This document shows positions 1 through 14,174 of a stretch of 64,000 nt of DNA, piece by piece. Below the pieces are notes generated by a model that saw nothing but the letters and a program-made list of their open reading frames with translations, made no database searches and had not been told where the DNA came from. Location of the stretch: the NCBI GenBank assembly GCA_030248215.1, contig JASANG010003338.1, forward strand, positions 372,001-436,000. Reading direction: 5' to 3'. A program made the position numbers and the translations under genes. This DNA is from Enoplolaimus lenunculus. Lineage: Eukaryota > Nematoda > Enoplea > Enoplida > Thoracostomopsidae. Positions within the stretch are counted from its first letter, which is position 1; the number at the start of each line of letters is the position of its first letter.

Positions 1-149
1 TCGCACGACAGAAAATCATGGTTTATTATAAATATATAATCGATGGTGCAGGAACTTTACAGCCTTGCTGTGATTGTCATAATGGAACTTCAACATAAAT
101 TTCTTCATGGTAACAATCGAAAAATTGTAACCAAATCATTGCTACTTAC

Positions 150-3100
150 CTTGTTTGGTTGTAAGTCGCTCCAAAAACATAGGTTTTAATGTATTCAGTG
201 TCCACGGCCGTCCAAACAACCGACAGAGTACAGATATAAACCGAATCGCCTGTCGGAACACTTTATTTACATTGACGTTCAATTTTGATAAACAATCCAA
301 AATCAGAGGAATCCTGACGTCAAACAGTAAACAATTTACAAGATGAACACGAAGGAAATTGTTATTAAAACTGATATCCCTACGCTGGCTTAGAAAATTT
401 CGACATGCTATAGAAATCACTTGAAAATAACGGCAATCCAAATAGTCAACTTTTTTATCGTATCAACCTGTAACGACAATATGCTTTTCTGTAATTTCTA
501 AATTAGAATAGTGAAAGATTAGGGCGGTGAAAGCAGCACATAAATGAAATTACCAAATGTTTACATAGTATATTCGAATCCTTCAAAGAAATTTACACTG
601 AACATTGCATGTTTCTGCCAACTCACATAGTTTTCAATACATAATCCAGCTGTTCCCATGTCTGATACCATTCCTCGTTAACATGTTTGTCATATAAGAC
701 AGTAAGAGCTCGAAATATGATAGGGTCTCCACCGCACAGCGTTGCAGGATGTTCGAGAGGAATTTGCGTTGACGGATAGCGATTTACTAAAACACTCTAT
801 CTACATGACTAAATAGTAACTGAAAATAGACTATGACATTTTCAAATTTTAACATCACGCGACCCATATCTAGAAAACTCTGGTATATGCGGATGAGTAA
901 GATGAGCTTGGTATCATATTTAAACCGTCAATTGCAAAAAAACTGAGTAAGAAGCGAACATAACTGAGTATATTAGTAGGCATCATAACCTTAATTTGAA
1001 CTTGGACACATGCAAAGAAGCACCATAAAACAACGCACGTGAGCATTCTAGAATGCTGTGCATTAATCCAAAATTTTAAACAGATTGATCCATTTTTTGT
1101 AATGAATGACAGTTAGTGTGACACCATTAAGCAATAGGGTACCCACAGGAAGTGCAGCTACACCCCAAGGCACATATCAGCCATGCACCTGTGCTTACCA
1201 TCGATATCAATATGCCCACTATTGTCTTTAATGAACTCATTAACGCGAGACACAAACACTCCAGTTGACAACACAGACCAGTAAATGAAGGAAGTAATTG
1301 TATTCATACAACGAAAGTAGCTTCCGAGTAGCGTTTCGTTTGCCGACTGCGAAACTCCACTTGTCTAAAAAAGTCACAGAACTTCATTAAGTTCTACGCG
1401 GAATACTAATGAGAAAATGTAAACCCCACCTCAACCCACATCCCATTTAATAAACCAAATTTACAAACCCATAACGTATATAGCATAAACTGCTGTGTAG
1501 CAAACCTCCAACAAACATTCTCCATAATCTCCAATTTCCCTCAACAAAACGAAAGAAATTTGTAAAAAATAGCGTCATGTAAATCATATTCATTGAGAAA
1601 CTATTACTTGCAAAATCTGGTGAATTTTCTTCAAAAATAATTCGACAACGCCAGAGTTAAATCGGTTGATTTCAAGCGCCCATTGTGTAAAACCTGGAAG
1701 TAAATGATCACGCGCCGTTGTGGCGACACTATCGTCGGCGTCCAGTATCATTTTTTGTACGAGATCAGATATCTGAAATCAATTTACATACTACCGTATG
1801 ATCACGTATTCCTTCCTGAATAAACAAAAGTTTCGAAATTGCTAGTTAGACAGAGCAAACACATTACAAATTCCTTTTTAATGCCACGACAGACCACATA
1901 AACGTTTCCTAAAATTCTGTCAGTCAAACTGTACAATCGGTGAAAAGTAGAAAAAACTACAGCAGAGGCTAAGCAACTACAACGCTCAAAGTGTATCTGC
2001 ATCTTATTCATGTATGGATAAAACGGCTGCCAAATTTCAATGTCTTTGGCACACAAAAAATATTTATTCTACAAATATTTTATAGTTATCTTACAAACAT
2101 GCAACAAACACTTAACCGAATGCTTGTGCAGAGTAAAAATATTTGTATGTTAACGCACCTTTATAACGAACTGTATACCTGAGTAAACTTATCAACATCT
2201 TCAATGTATATGCACAAAACGGCCAAACTGCGCACTGCAGCTTCACGAACAATTTCAGATTTGTCTTCTAAGCACACTTGTTGAAGCATTGATAACACGA
2301 GCGAACTTAGCACGTTTGGCTGTAATATACCGTCGAAATAAGTTAAGTTTTGGCTCACAGCGCATGCCAAATAGAAACCCTATGGGTAGTGCTATACAAT
2401 TTAAAAATTTCACGTCATCCGGCGCCGTCCGATATCGTACGATACCACACATGAAGGAAGGCGCCACACGACAAGTATAGAACAACCGTAAAAGGGTAAA
2501 CCAGGGGTGTAAATTATCTACGAGAGCCCTGCCAGAAGTCATATCAACAACATGTATGCAATTAAATACGTACCGTCAACTGAACAAAACCACTATATTT
2601 CACTTACATGCAAATACTGAGCCAGCACTCCACACGTTTCAGCAACTAGCAATCGTCGTTCAGGATATTTGTGAGTAATCTAAACGAAAACATCGCTTAC
2701 ATTACAGATAACGCGGATTTCAACAGTATTCTGCCCACGAAAACCTAACAGCAAAATAGTAAAATTCAAATTCACAAGGTGCTGTGGCAACAAATACAAC
2801 AAAAATACCAAAATAACCGTTGATCTCTACAAAAAAGTCGACTTCGAAACTACTGAAGGTACATAATTTTTAATGTTAGGTTTGCTTAAATTATAATCAA
2901 ATCCGAATATTTCAACCGCAGCTGCTCCATGTTCCATACCTGCTCCCAGCACTGCGGTAACAACTCCGTTTCCACCTTTATAGAACCAACAGCTTTCGCG
3001 AAAGCAATACATCCACGCAGAATGACCTGCCTATAAGAACTGCCAAGAACTAATTTGGATTTAAAACCAAAGTGTGCCATTTATCAAAGTTACTACGTTC

Positions 3101-6100
3101 TGAATAAACCATACTGAGGACATAAAACGTACAACTTTATGCAAGAATGTCATACATAAACAGATAGACAAGCCGGGTTATTAATATTACGCCAAATAGG
3201 CGTTCGCGTAGCCGTTAGTCTTGAAATTATCCCAATGTGATACCCAATTAACAAGAGTATATCGTTGTCAAAAAAACGAAAACAAATCAGTTGATAAACC
3301 TTTGGTCGTCCACGGGTTTTTTGATCAAATTGAACAACATATTCAGTAACACATCACGCTGATCTTTATCAGGATGTAGCAAAATGGTGCCAAGAATGAC
3401 TGGAATAAGCTCCTGAATTAAGAGAAATTAACATGCAAAAAATAAAAACTGCAAAGCCACCTGCCACACGCTTTTATTAATTTGTTCCAAAAACCCACAT
3501 AATTTACACACTTAGATGCGCGCTCAAGCGTTACAATTCCAAGATACCATAGTAACGAAGAAGACAAAATTACGTTATCATATTAACATATCTCCTCATC
3601 CACATCCAAACCACTGACCAGTTTAACTTAGTCGTTTTACAAAAAGATTTACAGCCACATTGTTAAACACTTATAATTATAATAAACAAATCCTACGACA
3701 GTGTTGCACTAATTCAAAAATAACCATAATGGAATAAACTTACATCACGTTTATTAAGCAACACATTAGGAACGATATGAGGTAACGTTCGAGCCAGTGT
3801 TAGTACAAGTGTATCAGAAGACAAAGATAAAGCGTCGAACTGAAACAAAACATATACATAGACGCGTATTGTAAACTAAAAATTATTGAACAAAACATAG
3901 GAAAACTTCAAAACAACACTACAAATAACAGATCAACAGTATTCGCTACTCCATTATCGACTAGTGGCATTGTGGGTTTGAAATTGTGAGTGAAAAACTT
4001 CTCCCTGGAAACTAGTAGAAAACAATGCACAGATTGCGTAAATAACTGCTCGCTAGTTCAGTACAAAACGAAATTTATGCAAAAATTAATCTGCACAATT
4101 AAATCCAAGAATTAAATTTTTAAAAACAGCACAAAAAGGTATAGTTAAACACCGCCTTTATGCTTACTTCTGCCACAAGCCGTTGATTATCAGTCGTATT
4201 TTTATACGGTGATACGTGCGATAATACCTCACATACAAATTGTGAAGATACGGTTCTAAAATGGAATATAATTTTCGTAAACAACAACTATACTTAGTAC
4301 TACATAGGCCTGCTCTTAACTATAATAGGCAACCAAAAGGTGATAAAAAATATCAAGAGTGGACAATCAAGCTTAGCCAAGAATGTGTAACTAAACACGA
4401 TTTGCATGGTACAAAATGTATTAGCGCGCATAGTGTTTTCGTGTGGATGCGACTAACAATACAAAGCGACACGAAAGACGGCAGTTGCTTGAAATATAAT
4501 GAAAATGCCAGTTATAAAACCACGCAGCCTGTACATATGTCTGCGCACAAAATGCACGCTCTTGGTAAAATCAATAAACCCCAGCTCAAAACAGAAACCT
4601 CACCTAAGACCAACTTACATTCTAACAGTGTGCTCAAAGGCCCCTCCAACCTACCCACCAAAAATTAGTCATTACGAATTTTTTCAAAATTACATACCTA
4701 CTGTTTTTCCAAACATCCGCTCCTGTGGTAGAAGCGACAATGCGTGACGTTTCCGATACTGAACCTTTTCCGGACTCAATGGTCCCTTGACCAATCTCTG
4801 ACCGGATAGACATTATACAACTACCAGACGCATCCAGCCTACTGTCAGGCTTCGACAAAGTAGCAGAGGACAATAGCTGTTGTTGCTGTTCTTGTTGTTG
4901 TTGTTGTTTGTGCTCACTTGCTTCACCAGGCGAAATTTGTACCACTGACGATAAATTAGCCGATATTTGATTTCGCATGACTTCAAGTTCACTAAAACTA
5001 CCGTATTAATTTGAAGGCATAACTGCAAAACTTTTCACAGCTGTTGTGTTGTCGATCATAAATAAAGTAACGACAATTTGTGCTTTTACGCAAATAACAC
5101 CAATATAAAACATATTACACTAATTATCAAAAATGAATTTTAAACAGCAATACACCCAAATTCGTAGACAAAAAATCTTGTATGTAAAGGCTTACCACTG
5201 TAGTACAGAAATATCAGAAGCTAACTGTTCGTTTTGTTCACTTAGCGTATTATTTTTCGTCAATAACACTGCGTTTTCTTCATTCTAAAGCCGAATAAGT
5301 TGTATTAAGACTAGCATCCCACTCTCGGCATTCGCAGAGTCCCAACTGAATGGGGGAATTCGACCGGTACCCTTCCATAATGGCTGGAAGAGAAACTTAG
5401 TTTGAACAGCCGAAGACATAAACTAACTGGACACGAATACAAAACTGCGAATTATAGATAGCGAAAATTGTCAACAAACTCCATCTCTAACAGGGTTGAA
5501 AAAGAAAACATTCCGAAACTAAAACGCATATACCAGTCGATTAAGTATAGCAGCAGTAGATTGCAAATCGTCACAAAACGGGTTGAATTCTGTATCCAAA
5601 TCAACGTGAACGCCTACGTCTTTTGAACGCGTATACGACGGAACTGAACGGCCAAATTCACGATAAAGACCCAAAAGGTCTGTTGGCCGTGGTATATTGA
5701 CACCTACTTCGTCCCAGTCGTCGAAATCCTGCAATCATTAAACTGAAACAAAGAAACGTCGAAGATTTCGAATTATGATCTTCAACGTCATGTTCAATAC
5801 ATCTTTTCTTCAAACATTACCTAAAACTTTTTAAAATTTTAAAACAAATGACAGTTGCTCACAACAATAAAGGATAATAAAACCGTATTTAAGGCATGTT
5901 TTGATTTGCGACCAATAACGTAACGAATTGTTTTACCCACAAAACTCCGTATTCAACCATACATAATAAAGACTAAACTAAATGTTTAATAAGTATGGAA
6001 ATGCTAACTCCGCTTAAATGTTATCAATTAATTCAAAACTCTTCAAAATACTGTTTTTGAGCATAAAAGAATGATAATAAAAATACATATAGTAAAAGGA

Positions 6101-9100
6101 AACACGCTTTATCACCTATTATACATTATATCCCACCACAGTGAATATCTCACACAACAGCATAGTGCGTACCTGATCTTGATTTTCCTCTGAAAATGTG
6201 ACTGCGGTTAGTTTAAAGTCATGTTGCAATAAATATTCGTTGACTAGAAAGTTAAGCGCTCGTTGTTCATGAGGTTTGATGGGGATGGTAATCCTTGGCC
6301 TCTAAAAATAACAAAATACGAGAACAATACAAGTGTTACTTTCGTCATAGAAAAACAGTAATGACCACTTTCGTCATAGAAAAACAGTAATGACCACCAC
6401 TGTGTTCTGCTTGCAGGAAAAACCCATTTTGTTCCTTATTTATATTTAGATATTTATATCAAATTGAAAACAACACAATTCATGTTGTAATCTGTGCACC
6501 CTAACGCAATATATTCATTCAAATTTATGACTCGTTAAGCAGATCGCCTAGACAAAATATGCGGCCCTGGCATATTATAAAACATTTCTTTATGCTAAAA
6601 ACAATAATCTAAAATACTGAGCACAATTTTTCAATAATTTAGTAAAATACACTCACCTGCTCGCACGAAATGCTGCGCGGTATATTAGGTGATGACCCCG
6701 CCGTAGTTGCAAGCTGTCGTTTAATAACACTGCTAAAATTCTTTCCGCTTTCCTCATCATGGGCATTGTTCAGCTGCGTTGACGGATTTATATCCGTAGT
6801 GGCAGAAATATGAAACGTGCCACTATCTTGCCCTTCGACATGACCTGTTCCTGTTGTTGCACGTGGCATTCTTAGGACATTTTCGGACGCAACAGGAGTC
6901 ATAAAGTCATTATCAGGCATAGAATCTTGCAGCGCTGAGCAGGATAGTGGAGCACGACATAACGATTGACCTCCTCCCACAGGTGTCATTTGCAGATCTG
7001 AGAGAAATAAAATAATTTATTACACATTAATAACCAAGTTTAGTACACAACAGTTTCAATATAAAACACCACTGTATCTGCAGGATCTGTCGCGTTTTCA
7101 AATAAAAAACAAAAATTAACATTAAATTTAAAACAGTTTATATTTAAACCAGAACTGTTAGTCAATGCTACTTGCATATATATTTGTAAGTTAATCAATC
7201 AATACATACGTATGAGTACCACAAAACAAAAACATAAACCACCAATGGAATGTAGATGGTGCAACGAAGCTTATAAATCTAAATACCATCTCTTCATAAG
7301 TAGTCCATACATTCGATATATGACGTAAAACTCGGTTAGTTCACAGACGTCAAAACAGTGCTTACACTTTCAAATGTTTGTATCTTACATCTATCTATCT
7401 GAGAAAGCGCTAATGGGCGGACATATTTACTCATCACCAGGCAAAAAATACACAAACGCCAACAACAAAAATATGAGAGATTGTATACATATAATTATAA
7501 TTACAAAAAATATAAACCCAACCTGTTGTCGCTTGGGTGAGCTGATTTCGCAGAGCCCGTATCGTCTCTTTTGCTTTGCGCAGTTCAAATTCAAGAACTG
7601 AAACAATTTCCAACATTACTTACATTAAATAATACTTATCTGCAGATAAAAATCCCGTATATTTCAAAACATATTGATGCATAATTCAGTACCGTATAGA
7701 CAAGCTATCTATTACGTATACAGAAGACAACATAGTGCCAAAACATCAATAAGCACTTGCAAAACATTCACCGCTAACCTGCAACTTTATCATCAATTTT
7801 ACGTTCCCCGTCTTCTGACTGTGCTAAATCGTCGATGGAATCAAACGTTTGTACACTTGAAGACCTTGCTACAAAGAATAAATCATAAGTTATTTTCAAT
7901 AAATAGGAAACATGTATCGTAATCGGCAACATATTTTTACGTTTTTCTGGCAAGATTCTATGTTCATTGAAACAAAATCGAACTCCAAATGCTAAAACCA
8001 AATAACAATTTTCCTTACGGATGGGCGAAAGAAAAACATTTGATGCGTCTGTCGTGCGCATGTTTCCGCCTGCCGAGTGCAGCTCAAAGTGCGTCGGGTT
8101 GGAAAAATAATCGCGCAAGCGATACAGCTCGCGTCCTGACTCCAACAATTCAGTATGAAATTCGAGTGCTGTGAGAATGAATTTTTCTTCCAGTAGCCGT
8201 TTCGCAATGCCGTCTGAAATTAAAAGTATGGCTCCGATCAGCACTTTACAACGCGTTCATGTTTGAAAAACACATTATAAACCGACGACAGCTAAACCCA
8301 AGCAAGAAAGAATTACGATAAACATATAATTTCAAGTGTTCCTTCGATTTCAGACATGTATATAATTACAATTATGTAGGCACAGAAGCCAGGGTTCGAC
8401 CGAAAGTTCTGGCATCCAATTGAGTTGTGATGCCAGTTCAAGTTCCGGTACCGGTTTGGCAAATTTCCGGAACTGTTAAGTTAGCCGCTTCTTGCATCCT
8501 TTTCCTGTAAAATATGCAGCTACTTTTACCCGCTATATAATTACGTTTTTGCCAGTCTTTATTTGATATCAATAAAATTTCGTTGATGAAGGGTCTTCTT
8601 TACCTTATATAAACATGTTTCGACAGTGAAGGGAACGTTAATGTTACTTTTGTTAAAGTTCCGCTTTCAGTTCCTGTTCCGGGCTAGCAGGTTCCGATCG
8701 AACTTTGATAAATAGAAATAAAAGTCGAACTTCATATCTACATAAACAAATGAATGTTTACGATTGTAACATCGTAACATAATATCAATATTCTGAATTT
8801 GCGTACGCCGCAAATAAGTCATCTGTTCGTCTATTCGTCCTAATATTCTGGAGGTTCGCTACTGAGGGATGGGGGCACCAGCAACCAAACCCCCCATTTA
8901 AGATTATCTTAAAGTTCAGCCCCCCTCAACATTTTGCCACCCGATTAACAATTTTACGTTTGTCAAATTCCGTGTACATATTAACATTAGAACCTAGTGT
9001 GTATGTTGATACGCTAGCTGTGATTACATGCGTGTATATATTTGATTTGTGATTTCCGTTTCAAAAGCACTAGGGAAGAGAGAAGTGTCCATTAATCGGC

Positions 9101-10388
9101 GTCGACATCGATCAATAATAAACGGCACTTTTCGCGAGTATCGGCATCGACACTGCGCAAAACTTCCGGTTCTTTACCGATACTTTTTGCACATAACAGT
9201 GAGTTAGAATGTTATAAATTTAACTTGATAGCGTTTATCACTGCGTTTAATTAGAAAACTGTTCTCTTTTGCGTTTGCGTTTGAAAAAATTAGTACAAAT
9301 GGACCGTTCCAATAAAATTACAATCTTTTGTGGTTATTAGGGTTTAAGTATTTGCATTTATAATGCCGTAATGTTGTATCATATCTGTCCTTTAAGCATC
9401 GTGTATTAAAATTGGCATCGGCAACATCCCTAATATGCACTAGAAGGGTGCAATCGGAATTTGCATATTTTAATTTTAGACCTACTTGTGATATGTTGTA
9501 TAAAAATTCAGCATCATGGATGTATTAATTTGTTTTCGATAAGTTAACCTATCAGTAATTGATTGTAGTTTAGATTTACAGGCCCAAAAAAGATTGTCAT
9601 TTTGTTCATGCGACATTTTTCAGAATCGTTGCCAGTCAACAGACACCCTAAATCAATATTATACTTGTTAATACAATTTATCCGTATAGTCACAAATTTT
9701 TTAGTTCCGATTCCGATTCCGGTATAAATTGGCTGTTCCGATTCCGATATAAACCAGTTCCGCTTTGCGCCCTGTGCACTAGCAAGTTATGCAATATGTT
9801 TTTAACATGTACTTAGTTGTTGGCGTAGCTAAAACACTGTCTAGTGTAACTGACGCTTTATTAAAAACTACGCAACCCCACCCGCACTCAGAAATTCCAT
9901 CGGCTACGACCCTGGGCACCGGTTGTCGATTGATGCCCCTCACTCCATCAAAACGCAACGAATGTCCAGTAGTAGATACATTAGGCGCTTCAGCATAGGA
10001 TTTTAGCAGCGCTCCCGTTTAGTGAAATTCACTTAATCTGCTTAAGTAAAAGTTTAAACCAACACAACATACAATCTTACCATAACTGAAACATTGCTGA
10101 ACCACAGGCGATAATTCTTTTGATTCTGCAATATAAATATAAATTGTGAAAAAACACTGTATATAAACTTGTTAAATTCATGCAATATTTAAATAAAATA
10201 TCCCCGTTTACAAGATTACCTGCTCCCACAGGGCGACCACGCAGGTTTGCATCAGGAGCATTTTCGAACTCATTTGAAAACTCGTTGGAATCTTCTGCTG
10301 CATCAACAAGCGATACATTGCCGTTATCATTGTTTTCAACTTCAGCTTCAATCATATCGTCGATGAAAGGATTCGCGCTTTCAGTCAT
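150..10388 (-). CDS. RELCH: RELCH (KIAA1468) orthologue, 19 exons, 3' part off the left edge
   Basis: Exons (minus strand, first to last): 10220-10388, 8019-8213, 7779-7868, 7523-7597, 6657-6997, 6173-6301, 5534-5728, 5196-5284, 4698-4991, 4168-4255, 3744-3839, 3300-3412, 2940-3030, 2608-2679, 2179-2319, 1608-1772, 1199-1346, 627-786, 150-313. Every junction is GT..AG and all phases agree, giving about 938 residues. Blocks matching vertebrate RELCH include LEFHTELLESGREL, the coiled-coil start LEFELRKAKETIRALR, the LisH segment RALNFLVNEYLL (exon 6173-6301), then HEAT-repeat blocks LPHIVPNVLL, VETELLPQCWEQ and SSLVLSMLQQV. RELCH is a Rab11-binding protein that helps OSBP move cholesterol from recycling endosomes to the trans-Golgi. 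The ATG at 10388 opens an acidic N-terminus with an NPFIDD motif. Odd points: exon 6657-6997 adds about 113 Ser/Thr-rich residues before LisH, and exon 4698-4991 carries a short Q tract. The last third of the HEAT array is missing from the window. Confidence 0.94.
8214..10219. other. First intron of RELCH, repeat-derived
   Basis: This 2-kb intron is several times longer than the other RELCH introns, which are mostly 100-800 bp. It contains a sequence beginning CAGGGTTCGACC near 8392 that looks like a hAT-type terminus, and a segment at about 9070-9435 that is repeated at about 12175-12425. Two degenerate copies of a GTTCCGATTCCG-like motif occur near 9700-9770. No conserved coding block was seen. 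Confidence 0.5.
9070..9435. repeat. Dispersed repeat copy 1 (ends CGGCAACATCCCTA)
   Basis: This stretch shares its order of motifs with 12175-12425: a GTTTGCGTTTG-like block, a TCTTTTGTGGTTATTAGG block, TATCATATCTGTCC, and a terminus resembling CGGCACATCCCTA. Such termini are common in hAT-type elements. The opposite end (TAGGGAAGAG) is diverged and no clear target duplication was found. Confidence 0.5.
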
Positions 10389-10663
10389 TATTATAATGCT
10401 CTACATTTATCACAACCTTCTGAAAATTTTGTCAAGCGTTCACCAAACTCTATAACCTCCGCAGATTCTTTTGATCGTAAAAACAAACAACTGGAAAACT
10501 TTTCCGCTATTGCTCTGCCAAAATTTGTCCCGGAATGTACACTTACGTATAACAAGTCCAAAGTTTCCTGCTTTTCGCAAAACTAATAAATTTTCTCTGA
10601 CCACTAGCTAAGTAGTTTACAACACGGTACTAAATGTAACGAACGAAGTAGTATAGATGCAGT

Positions 10664-10870
10664 GGCTTGTGTATAGAACAGGGCCAGATCGTTTTCCGTC
10701 TGGGCTCTAATAGAGTCAATTTAAGCTTTAGACTAACTTTTTGCTCAAGCATAGGCTTATGTTTAGGCTTAGGCTTAGGATTAGGCTCATACTTACGCTA
10801 GGCTTAAGCATAGGCTTAGGCTTAGGAACATGCTTACACTACTGTTCCGGCTCTGTTCAACACATGGGCC
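10664..10870. mobile_element. TTAGGC-type MITE, 8-bp target duplication GATGCAGT
   Basis: The 207-bp element is bounded by the direct repeat GATGCAGT at 10656-10663 and 10871-10878. Its termini form an imperfect inverted repeat related to GGCCCATGTATAGAACAGGG. The interior carries a degenerate (TTAGGC)n tract at about 10745-10830. It has no coding capacity. The 8-bp duplication is typical of hAT transposition. Confidence 0.88.
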
Positions 10871-11149
10871 GATGCAGTCTGCATAAACAAAAAATAGCGG
10901 TCAACAGTGCTTTGATCTACCAAACACTTTAAACCTGTCGCACCAAAACACATTTTTATTTAACCGACGTGTGACGAAGGCTAAATTATAGTCAGAAAGG
11001 CTTTGAAAAGAGTGCATGTTTTCCCAAATTATATTTGAAGTCACATAACGTTCAAAAGCTTGGGATGACAACACATTCATTACCACGTTAACACCAGAAA
11101 GAAGATTAAAGTGCAATAGGCCTGTGTACTGAAGAGGTCCCTACCAGAA

Positions 11150-11760
11150 TCCGCCGATATCACCTGGGTAATTGGAATTTTAAAAATTGGGAGATTACCT
11201 TTGAAATAGGAATTTTGGAAAATAGGATTCCACCGGAAAATTGCCATTTCGGCCGCAACCATTTTCGCTCGGGGTTTTGGGAAGTTGGGATTTTGGGAAT
11301 TTGGGATATTTACTTGTGCACTTGCGATATCGGGAAATTGGGATATATATTTGACGTACTCGAATTGGTATTTTCAAAAATCCGGATTCTGCCGGGAAAT
11401 AGCTATTTTGGACGCTACTTTTTGCTCCAGATTTGCAGAAATTTTGATTTTGGAAAATTGGGATACTACCATAGGGATTTTGCTTTCTTCCTAATATTAC
11501 ACAAGAAGTTGGCATTCTACCCAGAAATTGCGATCTTGGGCGCAACATTTCTTGCTCGGGATTTTGCAAAATGCGGATATTCCCCGGGAAATAGGCATTA
11601 TGTACCCGGAAACTGCGATTTTGAAAACAACCTTTTTTCGCTAGGTATATTGCAGAAATAACGAAATTAGGATATTACCCGGAAAACCGAGATTTTGGAA
11701 AGTTTGGATATTAATTCGTGAAAATAGGACTTTGGGAAAATAAAATTTTGGTAATCGTTA
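11150..11760. repeat. Degenerate repeat block, unit like GGGAAATTGGGATAT
   Basis: About 600 bp consist of irregularly spaced variants of GGGAAATTGGGATAT and GGATTTTGG. The same motif type recurs inside the element at 24632-25179. Open frames across it on both strands are explained by the repeat rather than by coding. Confidence 0.6.
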
Positions 11761-12174
11761 ACTTTACAGGCATAGTGAAATTGTCCGTTTGTACTATTGT
11801 AAACCGTAATTTTATTTTATACTGCTCATACATTTTAAATGATATATTTAGTTTTTCTGTAAAGCAGTTTTCTAAAACGTATTTAGAGTAATTTCAAATT
11901 CACAGTGCAGCTTTGCCAAATGTTCTGCATTTGCGGTGAACTTCTTTGAATTTGTATACTTGCAACAAATTTTATTAACATCCCACGCCTACATTCGGAG
12001 TAGTAACTGTATCGTACCTAAAATAGATTAGTTGCACAACCAACACTAACTGTGTGAAACACTTACGCATACATTAGAAACGAAACACACCCAACATGTC
12101 TCCTCACACAGCTATTGCATGTCGTATGTAAAAGCTAGTGATATGGGCTGCTATCAATTTCACTCGTCAAAGGA

Positions 12175-12425
12175 TATCGATGAGCCTAAGCAGGGAAACT
12201 GTTACGTCTGTTGCGTTTGTCCTTGAACAAAATTAATTAAAAGCGCAATTCTATAAAATTATGATCTTTTATAGTTGTTAGGACTTGAGTCCTTGCAGTT
12301 GTAATGTATCATATCTGTTCTTTAAACATTGTATATTAAACTTGGAATAACTATCAGCATCGATATATCTTCAAAATAATCGATATCGGTATTGGAAAAA
12401 CTTTGGTATCGGCACATCCCTAGCA
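12175..12425. repeat. Dispersed repeat copy 2 (ends CGGCACATCCCTA)
   Basis: This is the second copy of the family seen at 9070-9435. It shares the TATCATATCTGTTC block and ends in a CGGCACATCCCTA-type terminus, likely the end of an old hAT-type element. Confidence 0.5.
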
Positions 12426-13214
12426 AGAATAGTGCATTGTTGTATGATTAAATTGAAATAATTTTTTGTGAATGACATTAGTCGCTGCGCGTTGCATACT
12501 GCCCATTAATATTTTAAATACTGAGCTGTTAGAAATAGATGAAGACAGAAATTCTTTCCTATCTATAAAAAATTACGATCGTGTTTAGTTTTAAAGTAAT
12601 AAAAATTCCGGGTTGTTCGGAAAATAAATCCGGATCCGGATCCGGGTTTGCACTCTTAAAAATTCCGGGTACGAGTCCGGGTCCGGGTTTTTCTTCTAGA
12701 AAAATCCTGGTCTGGGTATTTATTTTGAAATGTTGCAACTCTAATCAGAGCTTTTATGAATGCACCGCAGTATCCTTAAGTCAGGCGTGAAAGCATACAC
12801 CGCTTTAGTTTATTTTAGAAACAAATCATATAATCTAGATAACTTTATGATAAACATTCGACCTTAATAACATTTTCACGGGGTAAACAATGTTTTGATG
12901 CAGTCCGCTCAATTTTACGATTTTAGACGCCGTGCATATAAAACTAAACATGTCATTGTCGTGACAGTCCATTTTACGGGCATCTTCCGTTTTGTCGTGC
13001 CGAACCGTAATGGTAGGCCTATAGCGTTTAGAACAATTTTGCTAAGGCTAGGTACGCTCTTCAGGTCTGGTGTCGTTTCCTTCCAAGCAGGTACGTAGCG
13101 ACAATGATGCATCCATGGTATCATTGCCGCATATGAATGTCCTATTAACTAAGCATAAGCACAACTCGTCGATCAACGTACTGGCCCTCGCATTGAACAG
13201 GCCCTGAACAGTAG

Positions 13215-13550
13215 TATAAGCATATTCCTAAGAGTGTCCGTTTCCGGTAAAAATTGGTATCCGTTGCCGATATTGAAATACCAGAAATTCCGTTATTTTT
13301 TCACGCTTAAAATTAGTTATAAAAAATCACGTATATATCTCGCACCTTCTCATTGCAGATACTCTGCAATTGTTCGAGAAATGAAATAAAAATTACGAAA
13401 TTCATACAAACTTTTAAAAAATTTCGGTGCATCAGCCATTTTCTTTAAAATTGTAAAAAAGTCCGTCGAATATTTGCACGTCTTTTCCATTTCCATTTGT
13501 GTTGTTTTATAATCACTATCCATTTCTGTTATTAATAATATCCGTTTAAA
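13215..13550. mobile_element. Partial MITE of the CAGGGTGTAACGG family
   Basis: Blocks such as TTTCCGGTAAAAAT, a GCTTAAAATTAGTTATAAAAA segment and GCATCAGCCATTTTC match the complete element at 54636-55027 in the same order. A third copy lies at about 31110-31425. The termini of this copy are eroded. An open frame on the minus strand across it is a by-product of the repeat. Confidence 0.6.
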
Positions 13551-14174
13551 CCCTGTTTGGAAGCCTTTTAAACATTTGTTCAAGTGCTGTTTCTTAGTTT
13601 TTACGCAACTTGTTAGCAATTTGTTGTATAAAACGTTCAAAGCGGTACCAAGATTTTATTAAAGGGCACTTCTTGACATAAAAATATTTTGAAAGTGGCA
13701 TCTTGTGGTTACTAAACTAAAAAAGTTTCTAGAATAAATAAAAGAAGTGTGAGTGCGGTTTGATAATATAGAATCGGTGTAGTGGGCTTGAACTTTGAGA
13801 ACCTATTATACTGACGTCATCAAAGAAAAGTAACCGAAAATTTGTTGAACGTTGTTATCAATCAAGCTTTTCTGCTTTGACGGCGAAAACTATCGCATGG
13901 CGTACGAATGGCGGCCCAGATTTTTGATGGTATACACCCGTGGGAAGATAAGGAAAATATATCTGTCTTCCTTAAAATTGAAAACAATCGAGGAAAGGCG
14001 CACGTTTTTTTTCAAGCTTACACTAACTTGCTAGATTCAGCAGTGCTCAAAAATTGTAGCTCAATACTCTCTCGTACGAAGAAAAGCTCCTTACACCCAG
14101 CGGAATGAAATTCTGGTTTCGTCCCGGCCGTTTTCCTCCATCAGCTGTCAAACTAAACTTTGTAGCCGTGCATA

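Larger units (their letters stand above)
10389..14174. other. Intergenic region between RELCH and EXT1, no gene seen
   Basis: This region lies upstream of the RELCH start and downstream of the EXT1 stop. It holds a TTAGGC-type MITE (10664-10870), a degenerate AT-rich repeat block (11150-11760), a dispersed repeat (12175-12425), short CCGGGT/CCGGAT-rich segments near 12600-12720 and a partial MITE (13215-13550). The short open frames here are not supported by similarity or splice structure. The RELCH promoter should lie just right of 10388, but no TATA box or other element could be assigned. Confidence 0.6.

Noticed and set aside
1-149. Further RELCH exon at the left edge
   Set aside because: The minus-strand sequence here shows no convincing match to the next RELCH segment, so the following exon is assumed to lie outside the window.
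4261-4668. 135-codon plus-strand open frame
   Set aside because: It begins inside an intron opposite the RELCH gene, shows no recognised domain, and overlaps none of the conserved features; it is a chance frame.
11195-11661. Overlapping open frames of 124 and 148 codons
   Set aside because: They run through the degenerate GGGAAATTGGGATAT repeat on both strands and show no protein similarity.
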